From: a virus
Virus record (IMG/VR): IMGVR_UViG_3300030012_002265
Coordinates: 2,617-42,183 of that record
DNA: 39,567 nt
Reading direction: 5' to 3' (one strand)
The stretch's first letter is position 1. Each line of letters opens with the position of its first letter. A model generated the notes under the pieces. That model ran no database searches. It had not been told where the DNA came from and worked only from the letters and a program-made list of their open reading frames with translations. Below, piece by piece: positions 22,102 to 30,157 of this stretch. Position numbers and translations under genes: made by a program.

Positions 22102-25098
22102 TTATAAAGCAACCGCCATAGCAATCGCAAATCCTGCTGATGCTCCACTTCCTGTCTGCGAGTCGACATATGTCTTGATAGCTTTAGCCGATGCTAATGT
22201 GTCATCACTTCCAGAAACAGAGCTAATATCTGTATCTAACACCCCAGACTTTAAATTATCAACCTCAATATTAGACAATGTGTTGTTATCAGCGTCTATC
22301 GTCTTGTTTGTAATAGTTTGTGTACCGTTAAGCGTAACTGTACCTGTTACGTTGGCTTGTGCGTCAACATAAGCCTTTATAGCCTTTGCACTAGCTAACG
22401 TATCGTCATTACTCGACACACTGGCTATATCTGTATCGACTACACCAGAAGCAAAGTCAGCTACTTCTAAGTTTGAGATAGAGTTACCTGTGCCATTCGC
22501 ATCGAATGTTTTATTAGTAAATGTACCAGTATTAGAGAAAGTAACTTGTCCAGTACTTATGTAAGTCGATATTTGAGAAGCGTTTACATACTTAGTAGTG
22601 CCGTTATCATCTATTAAAAACTTATCTGTATCGGCAATAGTTATGGACGTACCATCAGTACCGCTATCTATTTGTATTGCACCACCTGCAACCTTATCAG
22701 CCGTTGTTATCTGGCTAAGTTTAGAGTCTGCAATTGACCCTGCAAGCTGTGCATTCGTTATTGTGCCACTCAATGATGATGTCGGATAGTTAGTAGCATC
22801 GCTTAGATCAAAAGCAGGGGTAGCATCTGAAGCACCTAACGCAAGACTAATACCACCAAAACTTACCGATGAGTTAGCCAACATGGTGTTTGACACCGTA
22901 CCACTATCTCCAGAGCCTACAAGTGTACCTGCACTGCTAGGAAGCTGTATAAGCTTACCGCCTTTACTAAACGTGCTAGTTGTGGCTACTGCATGATTTC
23001 CCATATAAGCGTGGGCAGAACACTGATAATACAGGATATTCGGTGTGTTTTCAGATACTTTTATCAGCGTGTAAGCACCAGATGACCCTGCTGTACCATT
23101 GGTGGTTACATCCGTAGTAAATGCTGTTGTCTTTCCTGCATCTAGATAAAATCGTAAAGGATGGTTTGCGTTACTGCTGTCTGATTGGTCAAATTTGTAA
23201 ACATATTCACTATTTGCTGTTGTATCATCCACTCCATTAAACATGATCGCAGGTGCTTCTATACCGTTGATATAGTATCCTAAAGAACTGCCATCCCCAG
23301 TGTAAGGATGTGCTGATGTTTTACTAGCCACTGTCACGGTAAAGGTTACTGGACTCGATGTTGTGCCAAATCGAGGAAATAGTGTTTTGTTGGTCAAGTC
23401 CTGAGTCGCAGTAGGGGTTACAATAGTCGAATCCACTTGGGAGGATGTGATAGTGTTGTTCGCTATTTTACCTGCCGTGACAGCGTTATTGGCTATCTTA
23501 GCCGTTGTAACATTTAAATCTGCAATCTTGGCTGTAGTGACATTACTATCTGTTATGGACGCTGTAACAACCGCATTTGATGCTAATTGGTCTGCTCCTA
23601 CCGCATCATCAGCTATCATAGCCTGTTCGACCGCATCATTTGCTATTGTTAACGCACCACTGTCTGAAACAGTAGCATCCCCAGATATTGCAGAGTTAAT
23701 ATACTTTTTGACCCTAGTAAGTTCTGATTTACGCTCCGTACCGTTTGCACCGTCATCGACAATAATCAAGTCAGCATCTACAAGGTCAGCACCTATGTCA
23801 GTAGCACCATCTATCTCTAAAGCACCAATATCGACCTTACCTGCTGTACTTATGGTATTTAGCTTACTGTCGGCAATACTTCCTGCTAATTTTGCGTTTG
23901 TAACCGCACTGTCGTTTATTTTAGCTGTTGTAACGTTAGCGTCCGTGATTTTTGCAGTAGTTACAGCGTCATCTGCTAATTTTGCTGTGGTCACGTTGCT
24001 GTCTGCAATATGAGCCGTGTCAATAGAGCCATCCACAAAATGCTCACTATCTATGCTGTCATCGGCTATTTTAGAGCCATTTACGGCATCTGCACCTATC
24101 TTTCCAGTGGTTATTGCACCGTTTGCTATCGTAACCGCACCAGAAGCACTGGCTGTCAAGTCAGTGGACAAACCAGTGTAAATTAACTTCTTTACCCTTG
24201 TAAACGTAGCTTTTCTTTCTGTTCCATTAGCACCATCATCAACAATTATTAAGTCTGCATCAGCCAAATCAGCATTAATATCTGTTGCTCCATCTATATC
24301 CAATGCTCCTATGTCTACTTTATTAGCTGTAGATATTGTTGCTAATTTTGTGTCGGATATAGAACCTGCTAACATGGAGTTCTCAACCGCACTAGAGGAC
24401 AATGTTATTGCACCATTAGAAGCCAAAGTAGCGTCACCTGATAGAGCTACTTCTTGATAGCTTGTGCCATCACCTACTAATATCTTACCTGATGTATTGT
24501 CTGGCATCCTTAATTGTGAACCTATCGTAACGTTTGCGTTAAATGAAGCATTACCTGCTTCTGACATATCTAAAGTAAGTGCTGTTATAGCAGACCCACC
24601 ATCGTTGCCCTTGAATATAATATCTTTGTCGGAAGTGGTTGATTTAATTACAAAATCAGTCGATGAATTGGTAAATTCGCCAAAGGTTGTACCTCCATCC
24701 TTGAGGAATACATCACCACCATCAGCATCCAGAACAATATCTCCTGCAACATCAAGAGTAAGATCACCAGAACTAAGATCAATTTCTGTACCGTCTATTG
24801 TGATGTTGTCTACTGTTACACCACCGTTTGCTGTAAGGCTTGTTGCATTCAAGGTAGTAAATGTACCTGCTCCTGCACTAGAGCCACCGATAGTTGTACC
24901 ATCTATCGTACCACCATCAATATTTGCTGTAGTAACGTCAATAGACGCTAGTACATCTTGCTCTATTGCGTTGTTTAGCTCTGCTCTTGTTATCTTCTTT
25001 GTTTCGTTGGTACTGCTGTCAACAACCAGAAATACATCATCTGTGGCTGTATTTGAGCCAGTTATGGCTGTCATATCGGATATTCGTTGTATTGGCAT
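22102..25098 (-). CDS. Large repetitive tail fibre with cupredoxin-like domain
   Basis: This is a 998-residue fibre. The N-terminus (PIQRISDMTAITGSNTATDD) is the usual attachment part of marine phage fibres. Residues about 330-410 and 487-552 consist of 7-8-residue repeats of the type DxxVTTAKIAD. A module of about 90 residues (KVDIGALDIDGATD...DGANGTERK) occurs twice, near 243-333 and 403-493. Residues 604-715 hold a cupredoxin-like domain with NHPLRFY (His646) and YYQCSAHAYMGN (Cys693, His696, Met699). The C-terminal part repeats SGVxDTDIxSVSxxDDTLAS. Its start overlaps TerL by one base. Confidence 0.85.
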   Translation of the reverse strand: MPIQRISDMTAITGSNTATDDVFLVVDSSTNETKKITRAELNNAIEQDVLASIDVTTANIDGGTIDGTTIGGSSAGAGTFTTLNATSLTANGGVTVDNITIDGTEIDLSSGDLTLDVAGDIVLDADGGDVFLKDGGTTFGEFTNSSTDFVIKSTTSDKDIIFKGNDGGSAITALTLDMSEAGNASFNANVTIGSQLRMPDNTSGKILVGDGTSYQEVALSGDATLASNGAITLSSSAVENSMLAGSISDTKLATISTANKVDIGALDIDGATDINADLADADLIIVDDGANGTERKATFTRVKKLIYTGLSTDLTASASGAVTIANGAITTGKIGADAVNGSKIADDSIDSEHFVDGSIDTAHIADSNVTTAKLADDAVTTAKITDANVTTAKINDSAVTNAKLAGSIADSKLNTISTAGKVDIGALEIDGATDIGADLVDADLIIVDDGANGTERKSELTRVKKYINSAISGDATVSDSGALTIANDAVEQAMIADDAVGADQLASNAVVTASITDSNVTTAKIADLNVTTAKIANNAVTAGKIANNTITSSQVDSTIVTPTATQDLTNKTLFPRFGTTSSPVTFTVTVASKTSAHPYTGDGSSLGYYINGIEAPAIMFNGVDDTTANSEYVYKFDQSDSSNANHPLRFYLDAGKTTAFTTDVTTNGTAGSSGAYTLIKVSENTPNILYYQCSAHAYMGNHAVATTSTFSKGGKLIQLPSSAGTLVGSGDSGTVSNTMLANSSVSFGGISLALGASDATPAFDLSDATNYPTSSLSGTITNAQLAGSIADSKLSQITTADKVAGGAIQIDSGTDGTSITIADTDKFLIDDNGTTKYVNASQISTYISTGQVTFSNTGTFTNKTFDANGTGNSISNLEVADFASGVVDTDIASVSSNDDTLASAKAIKAYVDAQANVTGTVTLNGTQTITNKTIDADNNTLSNIEVDNLKSGVLDTDISSVSGSDDTLASAKAIKTYVDSQTGSGASAGFAIAMAVAL

Positions 25099-26390
25099 TA
25101 GCTAACTCTCCACGCCACTTGACCGCTAGAACGGCTTAATTCTGTTAGACCCCACACTAAAGCATCTAGTCTGTCAGGCGATTGGTTTCTTTGCCCTGTA
25201 TAACTTATCATTTGATCTTCAAGTTTGGCGAATGAGCCGACATGATACACCTTTTTCTGTTCGTACAATGCTGATATAGGCTCTGCCCTTACCAATTTAC
25301 CTCTAGTAGCGTGTACAGACTTATAAGGAACTTGTGTGTCTACACTCCGTATTAATCGCTCCACTAGATCACCACCATTATTAGTTTCTGCTACAATGCG
25401 GTCTGCCTGATGCAAGTAAAATAAATCAACTGCTTTCCTTGCCCAATTGTCTGCACTTAACTTACTCGAACTATCTTCTAGCACATAGTATCTATTATTT
25501 TGACATTTGCCAACAACAATTATGCCTGTTTCGTCACTTGTTGCGTTAGCCGTGACCGCAGGGTCTATCGCAACAACTACCCTTTGCATCTCAGGCAAAT
25601 CATTTTTTTCTATCCGACAATCCTCTAACTGGCTATAAGTCCATAACGCACCATCTACATCTGTAAGAACTTCTGCATATAGCTCCTGCCTACCCATTGT
25701 AGTATTTTCGTATCGCTCTTTAAGGCTCTCTAACGCTGTGGATGCAAGGTTGTCTTGATTTTCAAAGGTATTACCCCTTGTAATGTACACATCTTCTCGC
25801 TCTAAAAGATTGCGTATAATTTTAATTGGTCTTGGTGTTGTCGTAATTACGCACTGCGGTCTTTCTCCTAACCGTAATCCAAACATCAGTTGGTCAAAGG
25901 TTTCAGGATATTGCCAAGCCGCCAACTCATCACACCATGCCCTATGGAACTGAGAACCCCTTAATCTATTGGGTTCTGTAGCACTAAACCCAACAATCTT
26001 AGAGCCATTCCATAATTGTATTTCTGAGCGTGATACTGAGTATCCCTCTACCCTGTCACCATCCTTAAAACATTGATCTGGTATGATTGACATCAAACCG
26101 CTTACGCCACCAAAACAAACCCTGCGTAAATCGCCAAACGTAGGTGCAATAACTGCTGTAATAGTATTTGGGTTACGCACGGCAAACTGCATTACATCTT
26201 CTGCACCAGTTCTTGTCTTACCCCACCCTCTACCTGCTAATATAAGCCATATATTGAAATCTACCTCTGGTGTTAGCTGTTTCCAACGTCCTCTAGCGTT
26301 CCAATTAGTGAGTGCTTGTACTACCCTCTGTTCGGATTCTTTCGATTCTAATTTGGTCGATAAGCTCAAGAGCTTCTCTGAATGTTTCAT
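25098..26390 (-). CDS. terL: Terminase large subunit (DNA-packaging motor)
   Basis: This 430-residue packaging ATPase-nuclease has Walker A AGRGWGKT at 52-59, Walker B with the catalytic pair DE at 154-155 (RAWCDELAAW), a motif III-like ITTTPRP, and a RNase H-like nuclease with Asp276 (VVAIDPAVTA), Glu335 (VAETNNGG) and Asp409 (RLDALVWG). It pumps DNA into the prohead through the portal and cuts concatemers. It overlaps the small-subunit gene by 86 bases; the start at 26390 follows AGAG. Confidence 0.95.
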   Translation of the reverse strand: MKHSEKLLSLSTKLESKESEQRVVQALTNWNARGRWKQLTPEVDFNIWLILAGRGWGKTRTGAEDVMQFAVRNPNTITAVIAPTFGDLRRVCFGGVSGLMSIIPDQCFKDGDRVEGYSVSRSEIQLWNGSKIVGFSATEPNRLRGSQFHRAWCDELAAWQYPETFDQLMFGLRLGERPQCVITTTPRPIKIIRNLLEREDVYITRGNTFENQDNLASTALESLKERYENTTMGRQELYAEVLTDVDGALWTYSQLEDCRIEKNDLPEMQRVVVAIDPAVTANATSDETGIIVVGKCQNNRYYVLEDSSSKLSADNWARKAVDLFYLHQADRIVAETNNGGDLVERLIRSVDTQVPYKSVHATRGKLVRAEPISALYEQKKVYHVGSFAKLEDQMISYTGQRNQSPDRLDALVWGLTELSRSSGQVAWRVS

Positions 26391-26856
26391 CTGTTTGCTC
26401 TTTATTTTCTATGCTGACGTTTTCGGTGGACTCGCCTAAAGCAAGTTTTACCATCTTTTGTATTTTAAGAGATGCGGAAGCTATAGAGTCTATCTGGTAT
26501 GGAGACATTTTATCATTATCTCTTACAGTTACCATCACTTTATTAAGTAACGCTTTTGATAAGTTGACAATTCTATCGTCAATATCTACACCCTCTTTAT
26601 TAAGTAATTGCCTTTTCTTTTTACTTCTCTCTTCATTATATCTTTGCAAAAACCTTTCTTGTTTTTCCTTCCAACCACCCCTTTGAGCCAATTTGTACAG
26701 AGTGTTTATGGAAATTTTGTGTTTTTTTGCTACTTCCTCAATAGTTGGAAAGACAAGAACACCTTGCTCTGTGCCGTATCCTTCAACAAAATACAATTCC
26801 ATACGGCTCTTCTCCGCTTGGGTGGTCTTTTTATATTTTTGATTTTTATTAGCCAT
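26305..26856 (-). CDS. terS: Putative terminase small subunit
   Basis: This 183-residue basic protein lies directly upstream of TerL. Residues 35-65 form a helix-turn-helix (TIEEVAKKHKISINTLYKLA followed by QRGGWKEKQ), like DNA-recognising small terminase subunits. The middle and C-terminal helices (LSKALLNKVMVTVRDND, FREALELIDQIRIERIR) would form the oligomer core. The assignment rests on HTH plus position; it is a diverged family. Confidence 0.72.
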   Translation of the reverse strand: MANKNQKYKKTTQAEKSRMELYFVEGYGTEQGVLVFPTIEEVAKKHKISINTLYKLAQRGGWKEKQERFLQRYNEERSKKKRQLLNKEGVDIDDRIVNLSKALLNKVMVTVRDNDKMSPYQIDSIASASLKIQKMVKLALGESTENVSIENKEQTDETFREALELIDQIRIERIRTEGSTSTH

Positions 26857-26867
26857 GTTTTGTATTT

Positions 26868-28097
26868 TTATGTATTTGTAGCACAGTTTTTTATTTCTTC
26901 AAAAGTTTTACCTGTTTTTTTGTGGATTGCCTTTTGTCCTGTATAATTTTGCCATCTGTTAATAATTACATCTACATATTTTGCATCTAATTCCATAATA
27001 AAGCTATTTCTTCCCAACTTTTCACAAGCTATCAGAGTACTACCAGAACCACCAAATAAATCTAGAACGTTTGAGCCTTGTTTAGATGAATTGTAGATGG
27101 CTTCCTCTGGTATAAAAACTGGCTTCTGAGTAGGATGGACATTTTTTGATTTATCATAACCTCCAAAATCCCAAACGGTAGTTTTTGTTCTATCATCTGT
27201 AAAATAGGGAGAGCCTTTACAGCAAAACAAACACGGTTCGTGAGCATATTGATATCTACCTCTTCCTAAAAGCATAGGTTTTTTCCATATTATCTGTTGA
27301 GAGAATTGAAACCCTGCATCTTTACTGGCTTGCAGAAAGTTGTCTGCTTCTCTGTCGGAGTGCCAAATATATGCTGATGAGTCTTTTTTTAAAACGCAAA
27401 ACGCATTTAGGAAACAATTGTAAAGAAAATTAAAAAACTCTTTTTTATCCATAACATCATTTTTTATTTTACCTAAGTCATTTTTGCTTGGGTTTGGTCT
27501 ATCTGCATTTGAATAATCTACGTTATAAGGAGGGTCTGTGTGTAAAAGGTCTGCTTTACTTCCATCCATCAGAATTTCTATAGAGTCTAAATCTTCACTA
27601 CTCCCACACATAACTGTGTGTTTTCCTAAAGACCATACATCACCAAAAGTGCTTATTGATTTTTCTGGAGTTTCTGGAATATCATCTTCATCTGTCTCCC
27701 CAACCACTTCTGCAAGATATTTTTCTGGATTGTCAAAACCTAACAGGTCTAAATTATAATCTAAAGAATGTAGTTCACCAACTTCAATTGCAAGTAACTC
27801 TTCATTCCAACCTGCGTTTAGAGCTAATTGATTATCAGCAATCACGTAAGCTTTTTTTTGTGCTTCAGTCAAATCTGTAAGTAAAACGCACGGTACACTT
27901 TCCAAACCCATTTTTTGCGATGCCAGAACTCTTCCGTGACCTGCAATAATCACATTTTCTTCATCTATTAGAACAGGATTTGTAAAACCAAATTCTTTAA
28001 TAGACGCACAAATCTGACTTATTTGTTCTGGCGAGTGCGTTCTTGCATTTCTTGCATATGGAATGAGTTTGTCTGTTTCTATTTTAGTTATTTGCAT
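26868..28097 (-). CDS. ParB-domain DNA methyltransferase
   Basis: This 409-residue fusion has a ParB-like nuclease/sulfiredoxin-fold domain at 1-110 (LIPYARNARTHSPEQISQIC, NVIIAGHGRVLASQKMG). The methyltransferase follows: DPPY at 188-191 (catalytic, amino-group methylation, N6A or N4C) and, later, the AdoMet motif DLFGGSGS at 346-353. The order catalytic then AdoMet motif is that of beta-class enzymes. Such fusions are frequent in phages and are thought to protect phage DNA from host restriction. A GAGGA ribosome site precedes ATG 28097. Confidence 0.9.
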   Translation of the reverse strand: MQITKIETDKLIPYARNARTHSPEQISQICASIKEFGFTNPVLIDEENVIIAGHGRVLASQKMGLESVPCVLLTDLTEAQKKAYVIADNQLALNAGWNEELLAIEVGELHSLDYNLDLLGFDNPEKYLAEVVGETDEDDIPETPEKSISTFGDVWSLGKHTVMCGSSEDLDSIEILMDGSKADLLHTDPPYNVDYSNADRPNPSKNDLGKIKNDVMDKKEFFNFLYNCFLNAFCVLKKDSSAYIWHSDREADNFLQASKDAGFQFSQQIIWKKPMLLGRGRYQYAHEPCLFCCKGSPYFTDDRTKTTVWDFGGYDKSKNVHPTQKPVFIPEEAIYNSSKQGSNVLDLFGGSGSTLIACEKLGRNSFIMELDAKYVDVIINRWQNYTGQKAIHKKTGKTFEEIKNCATNT

Positions 28098-28104
28098 TTG
28101 ATCC

Positions 28105-28602
28105 TCAAAAAAATAAACTGTCTAATTGAAAATGGTACACATTTATAGGTCTTTTTGATACTTCAAGCCATGTATTCTTGTAGTACTTACCTTTTCTTTC
28201 TCCTATGTGTCTCCACTTCATTGCTTTCCAGAACAAGTTAGATTCTAAATCATTGGCACATCCACAAACGAAATCATCACGACCTCTGCTTCTTCCCCAA
28301 TCAACTCCAACCTCTAACAATGCCTTTCCTCTTTCTATAAGCCGTGCATCATCCTGTATAGCTATCTGATTTACTCTTGCCCATTTTCCAAAGGACATTT
28401 TGAGAAATCCAACTGGGTCTTTATTCTCCTCACATATCCAGAGCTTGTCATTGCAGGTATCTGACCATGCTTTTCCTTTATTCACACCAGTAATAGACGC
28501 TTCATAAGCCATTCTAGGTATAAAACCTAATGCCTTACCTTCCTTTTTTGCTAAATCCAGTACATAGGGAAGATCATCTATTGTTGCTTCTCGTATTATC
28601 AT
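28105..28602 (-). CDS. GNAT-type acetyltransferase-like protein
   Basis: This 165-residue protein has a GNAT N-acetyltransferase plan: MIIREATIDDLPYVLDLAK (strand 1, helix 1), LWICEENKDPVGFLKMSFGK (strands 2-4), VNQIAIQDDARLIERGKALL (acyl-CoA loop region) and LFWKAMKWRHIGERKGKYYK (end). The substrate is unknown. It sits between a methyltransferase and a radical SAM gene and overlaps the latter by four bases. Mu Mom, a base-modifying enzyme, is a distant GNAT, so action on DNA bases is one possibility. Confidence 0.7.
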   Translation of the reverse strand: MIIREATIDDLPYVLDLAKKEGKALGFIPRMAYEASITGVNKGKAWSDTCNDKLWICEENKDPVGFLKMSFGKWARVNQIAIQDDARLIERGKALLEVGVDWGRSRGRDDFVCGCANDLESNLFWKAMKWRHIGERKGKYYKNTWLEVSKRPINVYHFQLDSLFF

Positions 28603-29588
28603 ACCGCCATTTCCATTTGATTGTCGTTTTTGTAAGTGGTCTTTGATGAGTGGTAATACTCTAAGTATTCATCCCATGTTTTGTGCCTATAATATTGCCT
28701 AACAACATATCTTTGGAAATTCTTCAAATCTCTTCTTTGCTGTAGAGGATCATAAACCATAGGGTAAGGCAAGACACCAAAATCAACCATTTTATTAAAC
28801 CTGTACCAAATACGCTCCCATGTTTCTCTCTTGTCATATCCAATCAGCATATAAGCCATAATCTGGTGGGGTTTAATACCGTTATCACATAATAATTTAA
28901 CACCTCTAAAAAATCTCGTTTCATCTCCAATATTATCCCAAGCTGTATAAATTCTTTTTGTCGTAAATGAATCATCTCTGAAATCAAGAGTTGCTAAATT
29001 TTCAGCAACGATTTCGTCTATCAATCTTATGTTAATACCTTGATTAAAACACACTTTAAAACCGCCATCTTGTATCTCTCTTACTCTTTGTTTCCAACTT
29101 TCTTCTGGCTGACCAAAAAAATCATTGTCTAATAAATGGAGCTTTTTGGGATATCCCTCACCCCTCCATATTTCATAAACGCTATTTACTTCATGATTTT
29201 TACCCTCTTTTGTAGGAACAACACAAAATTTACATTTTAATCTGCATCCTCTCTGCGTAAAGCCAAGACTAAATTCATAATTTGGGTAGAAACTGTAATC
29301 AAGTTCTTTACTATCGCCTATATAATCCTCTATTTTGAGTTTCCAGTTTGACGTACCTGTTCCACCTATAATTGCATCTGGATAGTTCAGTAAAAGTTTT
29401 TCTATCCTATGTTTACTAAATTGAAAAATAGAAGAAGCCATGACCATATCAAATTTAGGCTCAAATAAAGAGGGATTTACCGACCTAGTGAAAAAAACAT
29501 CATGCCCTTTACTTTTAAAATATGCACTAAGTTTCATAAGTGCCAAGTTTGGAAGCTTTCCGTCAATTTGCACAAGTTTAATTTTCAT
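28599..29588 (-). CDS. Radical SAM enzyme with B12-binding-like N-terminal domain
   Basis: This 329-residue protein carries the cluster motif GCRLKCKFC (Cys115, Cys119, Cys122) typical of radical SAM enzymes. Residues 1-90 resemble a cobalamin-binding Rossmann fold (MKIKLVQIDGKLPNLALMKL, DMVMASSIFQFSKHRIEKLL, AIIGGTGTS), but the usual DxHxxG motif is absent. Residues 150-250 form the partial TIM barrel (LHLLDNDFFGQPEESWKQRV, VCFNQGINIRLIDEI). The reaction is unknown. It is coupled by four-base overlaps to the GNAT and the MT-A70 genes. Confidence 0.88.
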   Translation of the reverse strand: MKIKLVQIDGKLPNLALMKLSAYFKSKGHDVFFTRSVNPSLFEPKFDMVMASSIFQFSKHRIEKLLLNYPDAIIGGTGTSNWKLKIEDYIGDSKELDYSFYPNYEFSLGFTQRGCRLKCKFCVVPTKEGKNHEVNSVYEIWRGEGYPKKLHLLDNDFFGQPEESWKQRVREIQDGGFKVCFNQGINIRLIDEIVAENLATLDFRDDSFTTKRIYTAWDNIGDETRFFRGVKLLCDNGIKPHQIMAYMLIGYDKRETWERIWYRFNKMVDFGVLPYPMVYDPLQQRRDLKNFQRYVVRQYYRHKTWDEYLEYYHSSKTTYKNDNQMEMAV

Positions 29589-30157
29589 ATTTCATTTCCC
29601 CAAGCATCCCAACCATTGTACCTTTGCCGTGCAAAAAGCTCTATGCGTGGAAGATCACCAACTAATTCTACAATTTTATCTCTGGTGCTATCAGGCTTTC
29701 TTGAATGTTCTCGCACTGGGTCATAAATGAGTTGATGCACAGACTTCGATTGTCTGGATATTGACCCTTTTTTTGCTAACAAACAAAGCTCTGCATTTGA
29801 TCTTGTCCAGTATCCTAAACCCCAAAAGCTTTCAAAACTATCCTCTGGTAAGAACGAACTCTGATTTATTGCATATGTTTTTTTTGTTTTGACCCAAACG
29901 AAAGCACAGGTTTTGTAACTAAAACCCCATCTCTTGATGGTCTCAAACCCTTCCTGAAGTAAGGGAAATGTAACCCAGATAAACAGCATACAATCCTCAT
30001 TCGTTATATCTTTAACAGGAAGATTATAAATATCTTCTATACTCATGCAGTTATAATGCCTGTCAGGTGACTTTTCCTTACCGCTCTCGCTGTAAGTTTC
30101 AAACCGCCAAGGTGGGTCAGCATAGATAATATTATACTTTTTACTGGGTAAAGTCAT
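29585..30157 (-). CDS. MT-A70-family N6-adenine methyltransferase
   Basis: This 190-residue protein has DPPW at 14-17 (YNIIYADPPWRFE), the catalytic motif of MT-A70 enzymes. It continues CMLFIWVTFPLLQEGFETIK, LGYWTRSNAELCLLAKKG, HSRKPDSTRDKIVELVGDLP and IELFARQRYNGWDAWGNEI, which agree along its whole length with the phage members of the family. It would methylate adenine at N6 in phage DNA. The start overlaps the primase-helicase stop by four bases. Confidence 0.92.
   Translation of the reverse strand: MTLPSKKYNIIYADPPWRFETYSESGKEKSPDRHYNCMSIEDIYNLPVKDITNEDCMLFIWVTFPLLQEGFETIKRWGFSYKTCAFVWVKTKKTYAINQSSFLPEDSFESFWGLGYWTRSNAELCLLAKKGSISRQSKSVHQLIYDPVREHSRKPDSTRDKIVELVGDLPRIELFARQRYNGWDAWGNEI

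Noticed and set aside
23447-24013. 188-codon plus-strand frame opposite the large fibre gene
   Set aside because: It is antisense to the VTTAK repeat region. The low-complexity Ala/Val/Leu product is the mirror of the repeated codons, with no ribosome site.
23440-24110. Regular short repeats in the fibre gene, CRISPR-like at first sight
   Set aside because: They are 21-24-base coding repeats (VTTAK) within one long frame, without identical repeats and unique spacers of CRISPR size.
24464-25105. 213-codon plus-strand frame opposite the fibre N-terminus
   Set aside because: It is a shadow of the real minus-strand fibre gene, which has recognised domains; no promoter or start signal was seen.
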